DNA of 64,000 bases from Arabidopsis thaliana (Eukaryota; Streptophyta; Magnoliopsida; Brassicales; Brassicaceae). The first letter of the stretch is position 1, and each line of letters begins with the position of its first letter. Of the stretch, positions 1 to 15,920 are shown in pieces. The stretch covers positions 11,464,001 through 11,528,000 of the forward strand of contig NC_003070.9 in the NCBI RefSeq assembly GCF_000001735.4. Direction: 5' to 3'. Below the pieces are notes generated by a model. That model was not told where the DNA came from. It saw only the letters and a program-made list of their open reading frames with translations, and searched no databases. The translations under genes were made by a program, and so were the position numbers.

Positions 1-939
1 AACCGATCTAATCGAAACATAAATTGGAGGAGTCACGGGCAAGTAGTCGGAAACCAAAACAGGTTTCTTTTGACAAATGAAGTCTTCTCACAAAACTATA
101 GAACTGAAATAATTGAGGATATAGGAATTTTGTGAAAGCGTTTTACAAATAGTGAAATAGATATGTTGGTGAATCATCATTTTTGAAGTGAGAATAACAA
201 GATACCAAAATTATGGTATCCTAATCACGGATATGTTTATAAGTTGTTTTTCTTTTTGGGTTCAATAGTCAACAGATAATAGACAGGGTGGGTCGCCATT
301 AATTTTTACTAATTACAACTTTTCTTATGATAGTATGTTGTTTAGGTTTATCTAAATTGGCGCATAATCTTTTTGGTTTCTGTCAACATTTGAACTCCAC
401 TAAGAACAAGTGAAACAAATAAGACTTTTTAAATCATCCCATTTATATAAGTTTAGAAATCATCCCAAAAAACCTCATTACATATGTGAATGAATATACG
501 GCCAAACAACGTCAGAACACAATAATAATGTCATTCCTCACATGCTTACTCTGATTTTGAATTTTCAAATATTAAAAAAATTCGACAACTCTTATGCGCA
601 TATTAGTTAGCATATACAGTTCTTTGTATATACGAATGCTAATTTAATTCTCAACGGTTTTCAGACACAATTGGAAATCAATATTAACTGTAATTAAGTT
701 TAATCAAATATAAAATCATTAAAACGTTGACGAAAAAAAGAAAAGTATTAATTATTAATAATTATTAATTCCATATATGGTTTTTTACATTTCAAGCGTG
801 TGAGTATGTAGTGTAGATTTGAAACACACACGCATACAGGCGCGTGGGGGATAAACGTAACTAGTGTGTGTGTGTGTAGGAACCAAATTATTAGATTGGT
901 CGTGACAATGTGAACCACTCGCTAGAAAACGAGCCGTGA
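1..939. other. AT-rich intergenic region and upstream region of XLG3
   Basis: No gene is visible. The stretch is AT-rich with stop codons in all frames. A short GT dinucleotide run lies near 864-877. The part closest to 940 probably holds the XLG3 promoter, but I cannot point to a clear TATA box. Confidence 0.6.
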
Positions 940-1197
940 TTGCCACGCGCTTTCACCACCCGTCTCCATCGTCACGAACTATGTAAGACTCGTGGGTCCT
1001 TTTTTATCGATTCATCTCTCTATAGATTTCACCGTCTCTCTGCCGTTTCCTTTCTCCAGATTCTTTTTCTCAGAGAGATAAAACAAATATCACAGCTACC
1101 AAAACAGATTCCTCTTACTTCTTCTTCTTCTTGTTCTGTGTTCGTCTTCTCAGATTCAGCTTCGACTTTTTTTTTGTTTCTCACTTTTATACAAAAG

Positions 1198-1726
1198 GTA
1201 AGATTTTTTCATCTTCTTTTGCAAAAGATTTATTTTGTTCTGTTGCTTTAATTGGTGTCTTCCTTCAGAGACACAGCTCATTTTTTTTGTTTCATTCTAT
1301 TTGAAATTTTCATGAATTTGCTTAATCTATCAACAGTCATGATCTGAAATTTTGCTGCATGTATTCTTATTAGCAAGTTCGATTCGGTAGTGGATTTAGA
1401 ATAATTAACCAGTTTAGTTTTTTTTTCCCTTTTAGTTTTTTCTTCTATAGGCTGCGTTCAAAGCTGGAAACTTTTAAGTGGGTTTGGTTAGATGTTGAAT
1501 TAATTTTTTTCATGGACAATTGATTTGACCATGAATTTGTCAAAATGTCAATTTAAAAAGCTTTTCCTTTTTAGGTTTCAATGCTCTCTCGTGAAACGTC
1601 CATATATGCCGGCTATTTGACTTTGATTTTTATTCATATGACAAAACTAAAGCCAATTTGGTAACACATATACTTATCCTAATCCCAACTCTTTCTTTGT
1701 TTTTATCGTCTTTGTGTCTGAACCAG
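1198..1726 (+). other. XLG3: Probable 5' UTR intron of XLG3
   Basis: A CT-rich leader before 1198 ends in AAAAG followed by GTAAG. A pyrimidine-rich tract ends in an AG at 1725-1726. The next ATG with a long open frame is at 1832. This matches a non-coding first exon and a leader intron, common in Arabidopsis genes. The transcription start is not determined. Confidence 0.55.
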
Positions 1727-1825
1727 GAACCTTGTTTTGTCTTAAATCAGAGGAAATGGTGATGTGATTTGTGGTTGCATCTTGTAATTTTCTCTATTGG
1801 TGGTGTGCTTCTTTTGATTGTGTAA

Positions 1826-4961
<3,136 letters not shown>

Positions 4962-5516
4962 AATATTAAATCTCCATGAGGAAACTCTTGATTAAATGAT
5001 TTGTTGTTATTTTTTAACTTTTAAGTAGAGAGATAATGTGGGAAGAAGAAAAATAAAATTATTTGTAATCGCAGAAATTTTTTATTTGAATGCCAAGGTT
5101 TTGTAAGTTGGTACACCAAATTGTTTCTTTGAGATTTTCTTACACATAATGTATATGAAGGTTTTAAGAAAAAAAGTTATTGAAAGCTAGTAGAGAGATT
5201 AGTTATTTGTCTAGAGAATAAAACATATCCAATCTTTTTAAGGTGATAGGTAGATACATAATCAGTGAAATTGTTGTGATCTTTTTGGACAAAGAATAAT
5301 ATGATATTTTATATGTTTAGAAGTAGCAAAGAGTAGGAAGTTTGGTGAACTGCACAAACAGAGTCATGTGAGTCATGAGAGTAACTTCAATTCAAAGCAA
5401 AGGTTTTTAATTTCCATCTTATCTCCTTTTATTCTTTCTTTTTGCATTCTATTTATTGTCATCATTTCAACTCTCTTTCACATCCATATTGCCAATTTTA
5501 GAAAAACAAAAGAGTA
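4962..5516. other. Intergenic: XLG3 3' UTR and upstream of the small secreted-protein ORF
   Basis: AT-rich sequence with no gene. The first 150-200 bases probably hold the XLG3 3' UTR (AATAAA-like signal near 5052). The last part is CT-rich and probably the leader of the next gene. Confidence 0.5.
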
Positions 5517-5774
5517 ATGGGTCACTTGAAGCTCTCATCTTCTACACCAACTCTTCTTATTGTTCTCTTGATCCTTCACTTTCTTATGGTTTCTGCAGAT
5601 TTTACAAGAACTCGAGTCAATTATGCGATGAACCGCGAAGCCACCGAAGGAAATCAGGCTGGAGGATTCAATCAAAGAGCAAGGATTAACCACGGGAGCT
5701 ATCGTGGGCCACGAAAACATCTAGTGAATCCCACAGTGGTAGATGTTTACACAGTTCCTGAATCTTCAGTTTGA
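5517..5774 (+). CDS. Small secreted protein candidate (85 aa), unrecognised
   Basis: A single open frame of 85 aa that I cannot assign to a named family. The N-terminus has a classic signal-peptide look: a short polar start, a leucine/isoleucine-rich core at about residues 12-22, and a small-residue site VSA at about 25-27. The remaining roughly 58 residues are polar, with RTR, NQRAR and RGPRK basic clusters and a tail ending TVPESSV. There are no cysteines in that tail, so it is not a defensin or LTP type. Size, signal peptide and basic cleavage-like sites resemble plant peptide-hormone precursors, but I see no known peptide motif (CLE, CEP, RGF, IDA). It lies between XLG3 and a convergent minus-strand gene. 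The overlapping frame from 5456 lacks these traits. Confidence 0.65.
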   Translation: MGHLKLSSSTPTLLIVLLILHFLMVSADFTRTRVNYAMNREATEGNQAGGFNQRARINHGSYRGPRKHLVNPTVVDVYTVPESSV

Positions 5775-6292
5775 ATTGAAGATTTAACTATACAAAGATC
5801 AGTTCTTGCAAGCAATATAAGGAGTAAAGTCTCTTATGTATTTTCTTAATGTTGAAGTAAAAAACCAAAGTGGATAAACAAAGTTTCTTTGAGTTTGCAA
5901 AGTACTTTTCTCTCTTACCATATATAATGCTGATAGTGAAATTTACTTGAGAAGAACTCGATGCATAATAATACACTGCAAAAGTTAAAGCCTAAAGAGC
6001 AAAGTTCCTATAAAAAGTAACACAGTTAAAGTGTTTAAAGTTCTCTATTTACAGCTTAGACGAAACTGGCTCTTACTTCCATTGTAGAATATTGGTGTTG
6101 TTGAGGTACATAGAGCAGAAGCTTAATGAATTTTAGTTGCCTGTATAATCTATATAACATACACTATGATTTGGTTTTGTTCTGGCACACACATAAGTAA
6201 AAATCGTAAACAACGAAAAACAAAGATTCGAGAGTGGTTGTAAGGAACAATCTTGTATCGGTGTGATAAATATCGAGTTTAAGCAACTTTGT

Positions 6293-7154
6293 TCATCCAT
6301 TCTTAGATGTTACCGGTGGCATCGCATTGCATTCTTCTAGTAGATTTAGCAAGTTGTGTTCAGGGGCACTAAGTGATGGCAAGATCGAACGATTTGGCTG
6401 AGGCGGGCGAGGCGGTTTCGGTGCTGAGCCATCAGACTCAGAAGCAGCCTCATCTTTCACAATCTGCAAATCACCTTTTCTCCTCATAGACGCTGATACT
6501 CTCTCCTTCCAGATTCTCCCATCCTGTTTCATCAAAAATTCCCAAAAACGTTTACAAACTCAAAACTAAGAGCTTTCTATAAACAGAACAACAAAGAACC
6601 ATCTTTTTCATGGATGTTACATTTAGAATGGATGGTTCAGGTAATGGACACTGAATCGGTAGATCGTTGTCTAACGGCTCGACCGGATGTTCCACCGGTT
6701 TAAACTCTGTAGCTACTTCAATCCCATGAGTAGCAGTAGTTGCAGTTGTGGTGGTTGCTGCAATAACATCAGAATTTGGAGCCAATACTTCCTTATCATC
6801 CTGGTCAAAGTAAGACATTTTTCAATAACTAAGATTAATCTAACAAAACCCAATTCGTACAATTGAAAAAGGCCAAAGCTTTTAGGGCAAGCTAAACGAA
6901 TTCAAGCATATCATGAACAGTAGTGTAGAATCTAATCTGGGTATTTCAAATCCGAGCTAAAGGAGAGATTTTTCCACTGTTTTGAACCAAACAAAGATCT
7001 AAAGATTGAACTTTCATAAGAAATCGATCTAAAATTGGATTTTCTCATCGAACATAGAAGCTGTAAAAAGATGAAACAGAGAGCTTACGATTGCACTTTG
7101 TGTTCGTCGATGAGTGCTTCTACCAACAGAGAATCTTGAAAATATACCAACCAT
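6293..7154 (-). CDS. Conserved plant protein of unknown function, 158 aa
   Basis: Three exons on the minus strand: 7154-7089, 6800-6621 and 6523-6293, all with GT-AG introns in phase 0, giving 158 aa. The N-terminus begins MVGIFSRFSVGR and continues with HRRTQSAI, a basophilic-kinase-like phosphosite context. The middle is rich in Thr/Ala and acidic/proline stretches. The C-terminal part has WKERVSASMRR and ends with a short amphipathic stretch EHNLLNLLEE. I recall similar proteins of this layout across flowering plants without an assigned function. No membrane segment or enzyme motif is visible. It is convergent with the small secreted-protein ORF to its left. Confidence 0.8.
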
Positions 7155-8045
7155 GGTTTGATTGAATCTGAAATCTTCTTAAGACCTTTAAAGATTAAAT
7201 CTCACTTGGTTTTGATTCTTGACTTTGTATGAAGAAGACGAAGAAACACAAAAGAGAAATTTAACTTGAGCCACTTAGAAAAAGAGAAGGTTGCTTTATA
7301 TCTCCAGGTGAATGAATGGATGATAAATGCTTTTTGATTTGCTTATAGCTTAAGCAGATTCTCTTACTTATGCCTTCACTCTGTTTCGTTTACTTTTTTT
7401 TTGTTGTTGTCCTCTTTCAGCTTTTCTTGGATTTGGAAAATCTAATTATCATTATTCTAATGAATGTATTTTGTGTTTAATTGATGATTAAGAATCATAT
7501 AACTGTAATAAACTACTGGCGTTATTTTTATAAATGTTGAGTTGATATAATTTTGTTTTTTATAATGTCACTGTCCAATACAAACCTCATTTTTTGTCAG
7601 TGGAAGATTTATCTAAAATCTTACAAAGTGGAATACAAAATAGGATAAATTAGAAGTAAAGCCCGAAAGTTTTAAGGAAAACAATGCCCAAGAATTGTAA
7701 GAGAAATTAAGCCGACAGACAACATAATGTCCCGAAGACTAAATTCAAACCTCATTTCAAATAAGGAAAAATATTTGGTTAGAGAAAAAATAATTATATG
7801 GATGTTAGACACCAAATATCTAACTGTACATACTATCAGGCAATTTTAGGATTAATAAAACAAAAATTAATCACACCTCCCCATATTTGATTAATAGCCA
7901 TTTGGCCTTGTCTAATTTGCTGCAATTTCTTCGTAAAATGAGCATAAGAGGATAATGAGCTTATAAAGCATATTATAATAATTACATGATTCATAATTTG
8001 TTGGAAATCCATTATATAATTGAATCATTTGGACAAATCGCTGAT
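7155..8045. other. Intergenic, AT-rich; leader of the minus-strand gene
   Basis: No coding signal. The first 150 bases right of 7154 are probably the 5' UTR and promoter of the minus-strand gene. The rest is AT-rich with short A/T runs and no gene-like frame. Confidence 0.55.
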
Positions 8046-8817
8046 AAGAAATATATTAGTAATTAAGAGAATTTCCTCTTTCTCTTATCTCTCACATATC
8101 CTTGAGAGAGAGAGAGAGTTCACTTGTATAAACTTTTGTTTCCGGTTAGCCGGATATGTATATCTTTCGTCTTAGTGCGATCTCAATAATTCTGGCTATG
8201 TGTCAGACTTTTGTCACCGGTTTTGTCCGGTTCTCTCGCCGTGACGAGCTTAGATCTCCATCTTAAGCGTTTGTCGACATCTCCGCCTTCTTCATAATTC
8301 TCTTTGTTTCCACCAAATTGTTTGAGGAATAACATCTTCATCTCTTCGTTTTGGTCACAACGTACGAGCAAAGATCAAGCTACATCAATTTTGGGTGTAG
8401 CCAATGATGAAGCTTCCCCGACGATGGTGCTAATTGGAGATTTTGAAGCAGCTCTTTAGACTTGATCCGGCAGAATATCGACATCTAGGCGCTTGCATTC
8501 GAGATCGACAGAAGGCACAAAGATCTTCATCGGTCACTGGCCGATTGATGGTGGCAAATCAGAACTGCAGTGGTGTTTGGCGATTCCAACGGTGGAGCTC
8601 GTTTGTCTCGACGCGTGGCGAAGGGGAGTAAAACGTCCTCCACGCGTGTCAGCACTTAATCATTATTGCGTTAATGTTTTATTATATTTTCAAACGATTT
8701 GGGTTGGACATGAGTTTAATTTTCGCTGTAATGTTGGGCCTTCTGTATTTTGGCCTTATTGGACTTTTAATGGAAATGGTCGACAAAAAAAAAAAAAGAA
8801 GAAATATATTAGTAATT
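8046..8817 (+). mobile_element. Short poly-A-tailed retroposon with 19-bp target-site duplication
   Basis: An identical 19-bp direct repeat (AAGAAATATATTAGTAATT) lies at 8046-8064 and 8799-8817. Between them is a 734-bp segment that is more GC-rich than its surroundings and ends in a run of 13 A residues at 8785-8797. Long target-site duplication plus 3' poly-A is the signature of LINE-machinery retroposition. The body has no long frame. It includes CT- and CCGG-rich leader-like sequence, a GA microsatellite at about 8104-8117, and a TGGGCC-containing tail. It could be an internally shortened LINE (5' and 3' ends only) or a retroposed non-coding transcript. The perfect repeat implies a fairly recent insertion. 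Confidence 0.8.
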
Positions 8818-9154
8818 CTTCACATTAAAACCATAAAATACATTAGTAATTTGATGCAAAGATATTATTCCTTAATGGAAGTGATGGAAGTCGATTTTTA
8901 AGGCCCAAAAAAAATAAAGCCCAAAAGACAAAAATCTAAAGTTTTGAAATTTCCTTTTCTGATTCTGAAGTTTCCTTTTTTGTTTTGAAATTTTCTTTAT
9001 ATGATTCTAAAGTTTCCATTTGTTTTGTTTTTTTTTCCCTTTTTTCGATTCAGAGCACAACTCTATATAAGAAGCAAGACTCTTCATCAATAGTGGTGTT
9101 ATCTGAACAACTGAAAGAGAATGAGAAACTCCCACCAAAAAAAAAAGAAAGACA

Positions 9155-9388
9155 ATGAGAAACAAAAAAATTTGCTCCTTAGTTGTGGAACCGCTCCACC
9201 ACGATCTCGTAGAGTGTGTCCTGGAGAGAGTTCCGGCGAAATCGCTGCTGAGGTTCATGTGTGTATCGAAGAGATGGAAATCCACAATCGAATCCAGGTA
9301 TTTCCAAAAACGTCAGTTTATCCGTCGTCTAGACGAAACCCACGTGCTCTCAGTTTACATGTCTTGTGATGATACCCTTTGTCTTTAG
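9155..9388 (+). pseudogene. Truncated F-box gene (N-terminal F-box only)
   Basis: The 77-aa frame contains an F-box at about residues 14-50 (HHDLVECVLERVPAKSLLRF followed by MCVSKRWKSTI), typical of the large crucifer F-box family with F-box-associated domains. Family members usually run 350-420 aa. Here the frame stops shortly after the F-box, and no F-box-associated domain follows in any frame. If expressed it could bind a SKP1-like partner but would lack a substrate domain. I read it as a truncated or decaying copy. An alternative start at 9121 lies in another frame and does not encode the domain. Confidence 0.75.
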
Positions 9389-10644
9389 TCAAATATAATA
9401 GATCATGGAAATTATATGATTTCAATTCTAATTAAAATTCTCAATTATTAGATTCCTTTTGCATTCTGTGTTTGATTAGTCAGTTAATAATAGTAAAACA
9501 AACTGACATATTAATAAAAAAATGCATCAAGATAAAAACGGCACTACATATAATTGACATGTGAGATATTCTTTTAACTAAAAACCTTCGATAACAACTA
9601 GTATTAAAGTTTGACAAATTTGATTTCTTTTGAGTCATTGATAAAACGTTAATAAAAGTTTACATTAGAAATAAAGAATACAGATGAAAGATATGTGGTG
9701 AACATTAAAATATTCTTCGTCGCATCATTAAAAATATAGAAATTCATGCTAATTGTATTTTTGATGATAAAATTCAACCTTTTGAAACAATTTACAACAT
9801 GAAATTAGAAACTTTTTCTGATAATTTGTCTTTGTTATCTTTAAGTACGAACATATATCATCAATCTCTTTCATGTTAAATTAATTTAAGAATATATAAG
9901 CTTTTTCTAATATATCATCTATATTTAAAATTTCCACCTAAGTTTTTAAATAAAATAGACATCATTGGAATTACAATTATGGAATTTAGTAATTTACAAC
10001 AAGAAAATCGTATATATATATAATGTGGAGTTCATCACTTTCTTCCTAGGGGGATTTGGTTCACTTGGCACTAAAATGATCCGAGATGTTGCTATCCTAA
10101 CTGTTTCGTAGAAAGTGTATAATGTAAACATTGTGTAGTTAACTCACCATATTATATTGTTTAATAGACCGGAACACTAAAAAATTTTACTGGTCAAAAT
10201 AAAAGTTTAGCACTTATCCACGAGAATCAAACCCATGAAAAAATCGAGTTTATGACATATGCATTAACCTTTTACTATTACGCTACGACCACTAGAGGTT
10301 CACATCTCCAAGCCGAATAGAAATCCAATGTAACAAATATGATAGTCTGTTTATTAGGCCACCCATATTACAAAGATGATAATATGTTTTTTGTAACAAT
10401 GGTGTATGACATACTTGGTGAATTATCTAACTTTGGAGAAGTTTTATGTTTTTTAATATTTAATTGATGATTTAATTAAATATCAAAAAACATTTCATTT
10501 TATGTTTAGCATCTAAAAGACTCTACTCTACATGAGAGGATGTGGAAGACAAGTAGTGTGGGCTATTCATATTATGTAACAAAAGTTATTTATATATCAC
10601 TACATTCAAATAGTGATAAGTTTATGTGAGAAAAATGGCAACAT
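9389..10644. other. AT-rich intergenic region, no gene seen
   Basis: Very AT-rich with no long open frame and no recognisable domain on either strand. A short TA microsatellite lies near 10011-10021. Confidence 0.55.
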
Positions 10645-10992
10645 TTAGTTTAGTGTTTTTTGTTTTTTCTTGATGGTGAGAAGTTTTTTGTTTTTATTGT
10701 GATGTAAAACCTTTAATCGATTTTTGGTATTGTTATACTTGTTGTGAACTTTATATACAAAATACTGTTCCAAGAAGGAATCAGGCCAATGTAGAGGGTA
10801 CTGTTCGTCAAACAAATCAGTCCAGTATTGAGAATCCTGTATCAGATCCTCGTCTGACCCTGATCCTAGAATCTCATCCGTAAACGAATCTTCAGATTTA
10901 TCTTCACTAATATTTGCAAACTTTTTCCTTTCCTCAATTTCTTCTACTTCCCGCAAGACGGCCTCATCTTCATAACAATCATCAATATACAC
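10645..10992 (-). CDS. Hypothetical acidic ORF, 115 aa, possibly a gene fragment
   Basis: A minus-strand frame of 115 aa that I do not recognise. The first 70 residues are strongly acidic (EVEEIEERKK, SEDKSEDS, SGSDEDLIQD), followed by an aromatic stretch (YWTDLFDEQYPLHW) and a lysine/asparagine-rich tail that looks like read-through into AT-rich DNA. The acidic part has better codon-like structure than the tail, so the real coding part may be only the first 80 residues. It could be the remnant of a nuclear or transposase-related protein. No partner gene is evident. Confidence 0.3.
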   Translation of the reverse strand: MYIDDCYEDEAVLREVEEIEERKKFANISEDKSEDSFTDEILGSGSDEDLIQDSQYWTDLFDEQYPLHWPDSFLEQYFVYKVHNKYNNTKNRLKVLHHNKNKKLLTIKKKQKTLN

Positions 10993-14194
<3,202 letters not shown>

Positions 14195-15132
14195 TGACGT
14201 GGAACACACACCAATCTAGGTCTATTCGGGGATGCTTTGAAATTAAAAAACAAAACAAAAGTAGTCCTTTGTTCTCTGTTTGTTCACTGTTACTCTAAGG
14301 CATGACTACTGTCACTCTGGTATCTGTCTAAACTCTTAAGAACTTTGAACACAACCAAACTAATTTAACTAAACATCGAGAAGTAAAAAGAGATGGTACC
14401 TTGAGTTTTCTATCTGTAATTTCATGGAGCCTCCAAAGTGCTTGTCCATGACCATGATCTCAGATTACTCTGCATTGTTAAGTTTCAGAACATCAATAGC
14501 TCTTTTTATAGTAGCATTATAAGCACTCAATAGGCTAACAAATTAACTCCTTCTCATCACGAATTAAAAAGAGAATATGATTAAAATGTTCTCTTTTCTC
14601 AGCAGTAAATTGTATAATTCTCCGGCGGAAACAAAACACAAAGCTCGAAACTTTACCATTATATTGGTTTCCCTCCGTAGTCTACGGCAAAGGAGAAAAA
14701 AAGCAGGAGCAATCCGACCAGATGGAAACGATCATTTCAGAATCTTATCATGTCCTAACGACGGCGTCTCCGGCGAGGCACATCGGTGAGATAAGTGAGA
14801 AAAATGGGTCTGTTTGGATATGGATGTAAGGCTAATAAGCCCATTGGGTTTTAGATCAATCTTTTGTTTATTACAATTTGCACCCTTCTATTTTCTATAT
14901 TTGATGAAAAATATTAAGGTTTTTATGTATCAGCGACAAAATCAAAATACACATAAGCACAACTACATTTACCTCCATGTTTGATGACACATAAACAACT
15001 CAAAATTCCATATGAAAATTCATCAATTTCGCAATTAAAGCTCTATTATGTTATTTGTGAAGAACCAAACATGAGAACTGATCATCAAAACTAACCTCAA
15101 TTTGACTTTTAACCGTCGAATGATTTTAATCA
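14195..15132. other. Intergenic region between terpene synthase and hypothetical ORF
   Basis: No convincing gene. A 70-aa frame at 14577-14789 has no domain; its CGACGGCGTCTCCGGCGA-rich end resembles a leader or captured exon piece. The remainder is AT-rich. Confidence 0.45.
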
Positions 15133-15654
15133 TCAATTTGAATCTCCGTTTGTGCTCCTTGCAAGTCTTATAATGCCAGTAACATTGGTAACACCATCGT
15201 CACCCATCTCGTTGTTGTAGAAATCATTCACAACAGAAATGGTCACAACGTTGGATGTTTCTACAGAGTGAAATCGCACAACACCATTAGAACCCTTAAC
15301 ACCAGCGTCGTCAAACAATTTTCTCCTTATACTTGTCGGATTGTTGAGGTAACTCCGGTTGGTGTGTTTTGTTACCATAGCAGACATTTTGAAGCCATTA
15401 GTATAAAAGACTTGTGCATCGCCTACTATCCCTTTGTCTTTATCCACCCGACCGGAGCAGTCCTTTTTAATCAGTGTGTTCTGGTTGTCATCAACAATGG
15501 GGTCAAGGGACAGAAATAAATTCAGATTCATCGTTGTATACTTCACATCCAAAAATTGCCTTACACTCATATTGCTGGTAACAATCACATGCGATTTTGC
15601 TGTAACGCCCCGACCGCCCCTACCAGTGGGTCTCACGTCCTCTTTCGCGTCCAT
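15133..15654 (-). CDS. Hypothetical protein, 173 aa, N-terminus in an LTR relic
   Basis: A minus-strand frame of 173 aa that I do not recognise. The first 18 or so codons lie inside sequence that belongs to an LTR relic (starts at 15601 on the plus strand), so the native start may be the internal ATG beginning MSVRQFLDV. The rest is moderately hydrophilic with repeated Asn/Asp/Val and no signal peptide, membrane span or catalytic motif. It lies between TPS29 and STRS1 where I recall an unknown gene (At1g31960). It could be a real orphan gene or a chance frame. Confidence 0.35.
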   Translation of the reverse strand: MDAKEDVRPTGRGGRGVTAKSHVIVTSNMSVRQFLDVKYTTMNLNLFLSLDPIVDDNQNTLIKKDCSGRVDKDKGIVGDAQVFYTNGFKMSAMVTKHTNRSYLNNPTSIRRKLFDDAGVKGSNGVVRFHSVETSNVVTISVVNDFYNNEMGDDGVTNVTGIIRLARSTNGDSN

Positions 15655-15790
15655 GGGTCATCCCCTATCCGACGGTTGGTATGCAACGTTCGGGAGGCTT
15701 TAAAGACTTGTTATCGATCTACAAATCAAATTAAATTTGGGTTTTACTTTAACAAAAGAGATGTCTAGACTCTCTATGTAATAACCAAAA
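15601..15790 (-). mobile_element. LTR relic (TGTAA...TTACA type), probably partial or solo
   Basis: The plus strand begins TGTAACGCCCCGACC and continues with a segment that matches, with divergence, the LTR-like copy ending at 29178 on the other strand (shared GGTTGG, TTCGGGAG, and ATCGATC/ACAAATC blocks). No primer-binding site follows it here, so it is a solo or fragmentary repeat. The distal edge is approximate. It is a fossil and probably old. Confidence 0.55.
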
Positions 15791-15920
15791 CTATGTAGGC
15801 AAAATTGCAATTGTAGAAAATATTTTTGCAATGCTTTAAAACCCTAAAAACCTAAATTGAACAACGGACTCTCGTTCGGCCGTTTCATCAACAACTCTCT
15901 CCTGTAAACGAAACAAAGAA

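Noticed and set aside
940-1251. 103-aa open frame at the start of the XLG3 leader
   Set aside because: It runs across the CT-rich leader and into a clear splice donor at 1198. Composition (Phe/Leu/Ser from CT runs) is that of untranslated sequence.
9121-9369. 82-aa frame overlapping the truncated F-box
   Set aside because: Another frame of the same DNA without domain; the F-box is in the frame starting at 9155.
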